This document shows, one piece after another, positions 32,275 to 36,934 of a DNA stretch of 36,934 bases (positions within the stretch are counted from its first letter, which is position 1; every line of letters starts with the position of its first letter). This DNA is from JAFGQJ01 sp964495755 (lineage in GTDB: Bacteria > Spirochaetota > Spirochaetia > SZUA-6 > DRHE01). The notes under the pieces were generated by a model. The model made no database searches. It was not told the DNA's origin and saw only the letters and a program-made list of their open reading frames with translations. Both the position numbers and the translations under genes were made by a program. The stretch is taken from contig CAZBXU010000010.1 in assembly GCA_964495755.1 (NCBI GenBank), positions 1-36,934 on the forward strand, given 5' to 3'.

Positions 32275-33567
32275 ATGAAGAAATTGTACGTGTTGCTGCT
32301 TTGCTGCCTGTTTCTTCTGTCCGCGGCGTCGGTTTTCGCCGGCGGACAGAAACCGGCAGCCGAGACGGGAAAGCTCGTCCTTTGGGACGTCGAGACCACT
32401 GGAGTGCTGCCAGGCATCCTCGATCAGACGGCCGATGATTTCATGAAGGCCAATCCCGGTATCGAGCTGGAGATGGTGCACATTCAGAACGATCCCTTCA
32501 AGACAAAGCTCAAAGTGGCCATGGGCGCAGGCACTCCGCCGGATATCTTCCACAACTGGGGCGGCGGTCCGCTCAAGGAGTACATCGACTCCGGGATGGT
32601 GGACACGATCGACGAGATCAAGAGCGATCTGCTCAAGACCTACATCCCCGCATCCTTCGATCCGGTAACCTTCGACGGAAAGACCTACGGGGCCGCCTTT
32701 GCGGGCCTGACCGGTGTGTTCTTCTTCTACCGCAAGGACGTGTTCGCGCAATACGGGCTGACAGCCCCCAAGACCCAGAAGGATTTCATCGCCATGGGGG
32801 ACAAACTCAAAGGCAACGGAGTGATGCCCATTACCCTGGCCAACAAGACCAAGTGGCCCGGATCTTTCTTCTACATGTACCTGGCCGACCGCTACGGCGG
32901 CGCCGATATGTTCCTGGACGCCCTGTACCGTAAACCCGGCGGCAGCTTCGAAGCTCCGGGTTACATCCAGGCGGGACAGGCTCTGCAGGACCTGGTCAAG
33001 CGCGGCTTCTTCCCTCCGGGGTTCAACGGCATGGACGAGGATACGGGTCAGTCCAGGATGCTGATCTTCTCCAAGAAAGCGGGGGTGCATCTGATGGGCA
33101 ACTGGTTCGTCGGGCAGGCCACGGCGGAATCCCCCGAAACCCTCGCGCAGCTGGATTTGTTCCCCTTTCCCTCCGTTGAAGGAGGCAAGGGTGATCCCAC
33201 AAATCTGATCGGCAGTCCCGGACAGAACTACTACTCGATTTCGGTTACGTGCAAGAACAAGGCCAAGGCTCTGGAGTTCCTGAAGAGCTACATCATGAGC
33301 AAGTCCTTTGTCGAGTCCCTGGCCGGAGCCGGATACGTGCCGCCTGTCAAGGGCGCGTCCACCTATACGAAAGATCCGCTCATGAAGAAGGTCGCCCTGG
33401 CCTTCGAGGCGGCCGGGCATGTCCAGGTTTACTACGACCAGTTCCTGCCGCCCGCCATGGGTGAGCTACACAAGGACCTGGTGCAGTCGCTTTTCGGGCT
33501 CTCGATTACGCCGCAGGAAGTAGCCAGCAGGCACGAGCAGGCGATCATCGAAGAGACGAAAAAATAA
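32275..33567 (+). CDS. ABC transporter carbohydrate-binding protein
   Basis: The product is 430 residues with an N-terminal signal peptide (basic MKK, hydrophobic core, likely cut after VFA at residue 22, leaving GGQ); two cysteines lie inside the hydrophobic core, so a lipoprotein anchor is less likely. The mature part is a family 1 solute-binding protein: KLVLWDVETTG, DDFMKANPGIELEMV, GAGTPPDIFHNWGGG and GTPAD-like turns. It would capture a sugar or oligosaccharide outside the inner membrane and hand it to the two permeases. GAGGAGG before the ATG is a strong ribosome binding site. A terminator follows the gene, so it is probably made in excess over the permeases. Divergent from the FCD regulator. 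Confidence 0.93.
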   Translation: MKKLYVLLLCCLFLLSAASVFAGGQKPAAETGKLVLWDVETTGVLPGILDQTADDFMKANPGIELEMVHIQNDPFKTKLKVAMGAGTPPDIFHNWGGGPLKEYIDSGMVDTIDEIKSDLLKTYIPASFDPVTFDGKTYGAAFAGLTGVFFFYRKDVFAQYGLTAPKTQKDFIAMGDKLKGNGVMPITLANKTKWPGSFFYMYLADRYGGADMFLDALYRKPGGSFEAPGYIQAGQALQDLVKRGFFPPGFNGMDEDTGQSRMLIFSKKAGVHLMGNWFVGQATAESPETLAQLDLFPFPSVEGGKGDPTNLIGSPGQNYYSISVTCKNKAKALEFLKSYIMSKSFVESLAGAGYVPPVKGASTYTKDPLMKKVALAFEAAGHVQVYYDQFLPPAMGELHKDLVQSLFGLSITPQEVASRHEQAIIEETKK

Positions 33568-33583
33568 GAATCTTTGATCATGG

Positions 33584-33613
33584 ACACCCCCCGGTCAACC
33601 GGGGGGTGTTTTT
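33584..33613 (+). terminator. Intrinsic terminator between binding protein and permeases
   Basis: ACACCCCCCGGT pairs perfectly with ACCGGGGGGTGT (33584-33609) and is followed by TTTTT. In a transporter operon such a site usually allows partial read-through, which gives many binding proteins per permease. The permease genes start 40 bases later. Confidence 0.9.
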
Positions 33614-33652
33614 CCCCGCAAAACCCGTGATCTGAGCTTAGCCGGACAGGAG

Positions 33653-34531
33653 ATGAAGAAACACAATTTCCTCGCCGCATTGCTGTTTGTGCTTCCCGCT
33701 TTACTGATCTACTGCTTCTACTTCGTGTATCCCATTCCGGCTTCGGCTTACTACAGCCTCTTCCGCTGGAACGGCATCTCCCCGCAGAAACTGTACCTCG
33801 GTTTCGGGAATTGGCTCCGACTGGTACGGGATGAGCTTTTCTGGAAGAGCCTGACCAACAACCTGATCCTCGTTGTCGCTTCCATCGTCATCCAGCTTCC
33901 CATGGCCTTGGCTCTCGGTCTTCTGGTATCCTCTCAGTTGAGGGGAGCCCGGCTGTTCAAGCTCCTGTACTTCATACCCATGATGCTCTCCGCCGTGGCT
34001 ATCGGCATCACCTGGAAGTTCATCTACGAGCCGAACTACGGACTGCTCAACGGAGCGCTCCGTCTGGCCGGGCTGGGCGGCCTGGCCCGCGGCTGGCTGG
34101 GAGAGCCGAGGCTGGCCCTGGCCGCAGTGATCGTCACCATATGCTGGCAGTTCATTCCCTTCTACATGGTGATCTTCGCCGCCGCACTGGCGGGGATCCC
34201 TCAAGAGCTTATTGAGGCGGCCTACATCGATGGGGCTTCCCCCGCGGTTAGCTTCTTCCGCATCACCCTTCCCCTGCTGCGGAATACGATTCGTACCGCG
34301 GCGATCCTCTCCCTCACCGGCTCGCTCAAGTACTTCGGCCTGATCTATGTCATGACAGAAGGCGGGCCCGACCACGCCACCGAGCTGCTGGCCACCTACA
34401 TGTACAAGCAGGCCTTCACCGGCTTCCGCATGGGCTACGGCAGCACCGTGGCCGTGTTCATGTTCCTGCTCTCTTTCCTCCTGACCGTGTTGGTTCTTCG
34501 ACTGGGCAAGCGGGAGGCCGTCTATGCTTAG
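33653..34531 (+). CDS. ABC sugar transporter permease, MalF/UgpA type
   Basis: A 292-residue integral membrane protein with six hydrophobic segments, beginning with residues 8-32 (ALLFVLPALLIYCFYFVYP). The EAA loop that contacts the ATPase is EAAYIDGASPAVSFF, with EAA at 188-190. It forms the channel together with the next gene. The ribosome binding site is odd: AGGAG directly abuts the ATG at 33653 with no spacer, and no better start is available. It overlaps the second permease by eight bases and ends in TAG. No ATPase gene is near; a shared MsmK/UgpC-type ATPase elsewhere is likely. Confidence 0.93.
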   Translation: MKKHNFLAALLFVLPALLIYCFYFVYPIPASAYYSLFRWNGISPQKLYLGFGNWLRLVRDELFWKSLTNNLILVVASIVIQLPMALALGLLVSSQLRGARLFKLLYFIPMMLSAVAIGITWKFIYEPNYGLLNGALRLAGLGGLARGWLGEPRLALAAVIVTICWQFIPFYMVIFAAALAGIPQELIEAAYIDGASPAVSFFRITLPLLRNTIRTAAILSLTGSLKYFGLIYVMTEGGPDHATELLATYMYKQAFTGFRMGYGSTVAVFMFLLSFLLTVLVLRLGKREAVYA

Positions 34532-35360
34532 AAGCGGCAGCAGCACGGCTTCTCGGATATTGATCTACGTTCTGGCAGTGATCTGGGTTGTGATTACGAT
34601 CTACCCCCTGATTTTTCTCATCCAGAACTCCTTCAAGACCTCGACGGAGTTTTTCATGGGGGATGTCTGGACGCTGCCGGGACGGTTCTCCCTGGCAACC
34701 TACCAGAGAGTCTGGGAGACCCACTTCGCCCGCTTCCTTGTGAACTCGCTGTTCGTGGTCAGCATCTCCCTCGTCATCCTTCTGCTGGCCGGGAGCTCGG
34801 CGGCGTTCGGTCTATCTAGAATCCGCTTTCGATTGAGCGGTTTCTTCTACTACCTGTTCGTGGGTGGCCTAACCATACCGGTGCATATCACGCTCATCCC
34901 GGTGTACATCATCACCCGGGACCTCGGCATTTACGACACCCTCTGGGCATTAGTCGGGCCCTTTGTGGCCTTCAATATGCCTGTGGCTGTTTTCGTGCTG
35001 GCCTCGTTCATGGGGGATATACCTGCAAGCCTGGAAGAAGCCGGATACATCGATGGAGCCAGCCGCTTTCAGGTCTTCTGGAACGTGGTGCTGCCCATCT
35101 CGCGACCGGCGGTTACGGCCGTTGGCATCTACAACGCAGTGATTCTCTGGAATGAGTTCATCTTTCCCCTGGTGCTCATTAACTCGACCGAGAAACGCCC
35201 GCTGACCCTCGCGCTGTGGAATTTCCAGGGAGAGTTCAGCGCCGACGTTCCGGCCATGATGGCGGCTCTGCTGCTATCCATGATCCCCCTGCTCATCTTC
35301 TATGCCGTCACCAAGGAACGGCTCATCGAAGGACTGGTAGCCGGTGCGATAAAGGGATAG
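34524..35360 (+). CDS. ABC sugar transporter permease, MalG/UgpE type
   Basis: A 278-residue membrane protein; the first hydrophobic segment is at 12-33 and the ATPase-contact loop is EEAGYIDGASRFQVF, with EEA at 171-173. The end of the protein (IFYAVTKERLIEGLVAGAIKG) is typical of this permease group. Its start lies inside the end of the previous gene, so the two are translated together. It is the last gene of the operon; no T-rich terminator is obvious after the TAG, and an IS1380-type relic follows. Confidence 0.93.
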   Translation: MLRSGSSTASRILIYVLAVIWVVITIYPLIFLIQNSFKTSTEFFMGDVWTLPGRFSLATYQRVWETHFARFLVNSLFVVSISLVILLLAGSSAAFGLSRIRFRLSGFFYYLFVGGLTIPVHITLIPVYIITRDLGIYDTLWALVGPFVAFNMPVAVFVLASFMGDIPASLEEAGYIDGASRFQVFWNVVLPISRPAVTAVGIYNAVILWNEFIFPLVLINSTEKRPLTLALWNFQGEFSADVPAMMAALLLSMIPLLIFYAVTKERLIEGLVAGAIKG

Positions 35361-35499
35361 GAATCTGTCGGAATACCCCGCGTTTTCAAACGCCACGAGC
35401 GGGCGTTGACTGAGTTAGCACAACCACGAACTTCGGAGGTGTCGATCCTACCGCCTTCCCAACTGAAATACGTATATTTGATCTCCGTTCGGTTCAGGT

Positions 35500-35672
35500 C
35501 GAGCACCCCTGTGCGCAAGGTGCCCAAGGAAATAATCCTGGATCTGGATGCCACCGATGATCCGCTTCATGGATATCGAGAGGGAAGGTTCTTCCACGGG
35601 TACTGCGATTGCTACCGCAACCTGCCATCGTACATTTTTTGCTGGGGTAAGCTGCTGTGCCTCGCCCTTTGA
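35500..35672 (+). pseudogene. IS1380-type transposase relic
   Basis: This lies in the 475-base space between the permease and the GyrI-like gene. About 50 residues of a plus-strand frame match the region around the first catalytic aspartate of IS1380 transposases: IILDLDATDDPLHG, then EGRFFHGYCDCYRNLP and YIFCWGKLL, ending in TGA. An intact transposase is about 430 residues. No terminal inverted repeats or target duplication could be found, and the upstream part of the frame (from 35406) is not convincing. The remaining bases of this interval show nothing else apart from the leader of the next gene. Confidence 0.75.
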
Positions 35673-35835
35673 TCTGCCCTGTATTTCGAATTCGATACCT
35701 TCTTGAAGGTTACACTTTTTGAAACTTGAATGTAAGAAATTCTCGAGTGTTTGACGACAACCATTCTGATAACCACGCGCCAAGTATGGAAGAAAGGGTG
35801 TGTTTCAGGCTATTCTGTGGTCAGGGAAGACATCA

Positions 35836-36453
35836 ATGCAGAAGATCGACTTCAAGAAGATACTCAAGCAGCTGTACAGCGCGCCGGCCAAGGTACCGGT
35901 CATCGTGGAGGTACCGCCGATGAACTTCATCATGCTCGACGGAGTCGGGGATCCCAATACCTCGTTTGAGTTTCAACAAGCCGTAGAGGCTCTGTTCTCC
36001 ACGTCCTACACCCTCAAATTCATGATCAAGAAAGGTCCTCTGGCCATCGACTACGGCGTGCTGCCCCTGGAGGGGGTCTGGTGGGCCGACGATATGACCA
36101 GCTTCACCGCCGGGGACAAGGCATCCTGGAAGTGGACCTTGATGATCATGCAGCCGGAGTACGTTACTCCGGAGCTCTTTGAACAAGCCCTGGAGCAGGT
36201 GGGGAAGAAGAAAGCGCTGCCGGCTCTCGATCAGCTGAGTTTCGAGTCATTCCACGAGGGCTTGAGCGCCCAGGTGCTTCACGTCGGACCCTTTTCCGAA
36301 GAAGGTCCTACCATCGAGCGGCTTCATCGGTTCATCCACGACAACGGCTACGGCAGAAACGGCAGGCACAGAGAGATCTATCTCAGCGATTTGCGTCGGG
36401 CGGCGCCGGAAAAGCTGAAGACGATCGTTCGCCAGCCCATAGCGAAAGCCTAA
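35836..36453 (+). CDS. GyrI-like small-molecule-binding domain protein
   Basis: The 205-residue product starts at ATG 35836, with GGGAAG eight bases upstream; an earlier in-frame ATG at 35800 would add 12 poorly conserved residues. It resembles stand-alone GyrI-like proteins: an N-terminal FKKILKQLY helix, PPMNFIMLDGVGDPN, a WWADDM segment and the C-terminal GRNGRHREIYLSD block. These are related to the ligand-binding half of SOUL/AraC-type effectors and are thought to bind small molecules; some relatives hydrolyse or sequester toxic compounds. There is no DNA-binding domain. It appears to be a single gene; the partial DUF72 gene downstream is on the opposite strand and converges with it. Confidence 0.82.
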   Translation: MQKIDFKKILKQLYSAPAKVPVIVEVPPMNFIMLDGVGDPNTSFEFQQAVEALFSTSYTLKFMIKKGPLAIDYGVLPLEGVWWADDMTSFTAGDKASWKWTLMIMQPEYVTPELFEQALEQVGKKKALPALDQLSFESFHEGLSAQVLHVGPFSEEGPTIERLHRFIHDNGYGRNGRHREIYLSDLRRAAPEKLKTIVRQPIAKA

Positions 36454-36515
36454 GCATTCCCGGCGTTATAAGTGCTCAAAAACCTGCCTTGAACGCCCCG
36501 TGCACAATAAAGTAG

Positions 36516-36934
36516 TCAGCGAAACAGCATCCCCTGGAGCTCCCGAGCGTTCTGAATCGCCTGACCCCTGCTGTGGTTGTTGAAAATGACCAACAGAAGC
36601 TGAGCTTTGGCCAGCATCCGTTCGATCATCGGCAGCCACTCGGACAGCTCCTCGCCGCTGTACAGATAGTCGTAGCGGCTGACGTTGTCCCCGGTCCACC
36701 AGTTGGCCTGGTTCCGTCCGTGTAAACGCAGGTAGGCCAAATTGGAGCTGACGATCTCGGTGGGCACCGGCAGCTTTGGGAGTCGGGGTTCATCCACGTT
36801 GACCAGAGCGGCGCCTACCTCCCGCAGCCCATCGTACACCGAGTCCTTCTGCCACTCGGCGCCCCGGAACTCGACCGCCTTGGGTAGATCGGCGAAGGAG
36901 TCGCAGAGCCTCTTCAGATGCGTCCGGCACTCGG
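36516..36934 (-). CDS. DUF72 family protein, N-terminal part cut by window edge
   Basis: About 138 C-terminal residues of a minus-strand frame that enters from the right edge and stops at 36516. The family pattern is clear: LAYLRLHGRNQANWW, RYDYLYSGEEL, and the ending VIFNNHSRGQAIQNARELQ. DUF72 proteins have a TIM-barrel-like fold, are about 240-300 residues long, and have no settled function. The gene converges with the GyrI-like gene, 62 bases apart. Nothing suggests damage in the visible part. Confidence 0.88.
   Translation of the reverse strand, partial: ECRTHLKRLCDSFADLPKAVEFRGAEWQKDSVYDGLREVGAALVNVDEPRLPKLPVPTEIVSSNLAYLRLHGRNQANWWTGDNVSRYDYLYSGEELSEWLPMIERMLAKAQLLLVIFNNHSRGQAIQNARELQGMLFR

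Noticed and set aside
32239..33420. A 393-residue minus-strand open frame opposite the binding protein
   Set aside because: It is the mirror of a certain coding region, has no ribosome binding site or domain, and would run over the promoter region of the real gene.
1..36934. CRISPR arrays, tRNA or rRNA genes, prophage or defence islands
   Set aside because: No regularly spaced repeats, cloverleaf or rRNA-like sequence, or phage structural genes were seen; the toxin-antitoxin genes are scattered and mostly broken.

Overview
The window is a GC-rich bacterial scaffold. A run of ten Ns at 2430-2439 marks a gap between two assembled pieces. Signal-peptide style (a solute-binding protein cut near VFA|GG), carbohydrate ABC transport without a local ATPase, GH3 and GH28 sugar enzymes, a tungsten/molybdenum aldehyde oxidoreductase and a Cache-type nucleotide cyclase fit a free-living anaerobic spirochaete (Spirochaeta-like). 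That assignment is inference: no rRNA or single-copy marker is present.

Layout. (1) 1-3046: a partial membrane-bound class III nucleotide cyclase, a HepT-like toxin gene, an assembly gap next to a duplicated toxin/antitoxin junction, a BrnT-like stub and a nucleotidyltransferase antitoxin. (2) 3108-12803: housekeeping genes, namely a glycogen debranching enzyme, a 1,902-residue tandem UvrA with four ABC ATPase domains, an acyltransferase-like protein, a DinB-fold protein and a small conserved protein. (3) 12884-13551: a second HEPN/MNT toxin-antitoxin pair, its HEPN gene broken by one amber codon. (4) 13630-17276: a LarA-like protein and a PdxA2-type dehydrogenase on the minus strand, divergent from a DUF1537 four-carbon acid-sugar kinase. 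(5) 17432-25391: zinc and iron alcohol dehydrogenases, an aldehyde ferredoxin oxidoreductase, a gluconate-5-dehydrogenase-like SDR, an HpaI-type aldolase and an acetamidase/formamidase, with remnants of an FCD regulator and a GH28 protein between them. (6) 25453-27641: a broken nucleotidyltransferase locus, an AIM24-family protein and a relic of a radical-SAM SPASM domain. (7) 27663-35360: a carbohydrate utilisation locus with a GH3 glycosidase, an SDR, a transketolase relic and a GntR/FCD regulator, divergent from a binding protein and two permeases. (8) 35361-36934: an IS1380-type transposase relic, a GyrI-like protein and a partial DUF72 protein.

How the genes work together. The central theme is oxidation and breakdown of sugars and sugar acids. 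The best candidate for something new is region 4: a kinase and a PdxA2-type oxidative decarboxylase would turn four-carbon acid sugars into dihydroxyacetone phosphate, and the LarA-like protein, translationally coupled to PdxA2, could epimerise the acid at C2 and so let one pathway accept both erythronate and threonate. The adjacent aldehyde oxidoreductase and alcohol dehydrogenases could make such acids from alcohols or aldehydes.

A second theme is gene decay. At least eight remnants are visible, and all three genes with an in-frame nonsense codon carry TAG. TAG is also the normal stop of glgX and of both permease genes, so these are broken genes (or sequence errors) and not a recoded stop.
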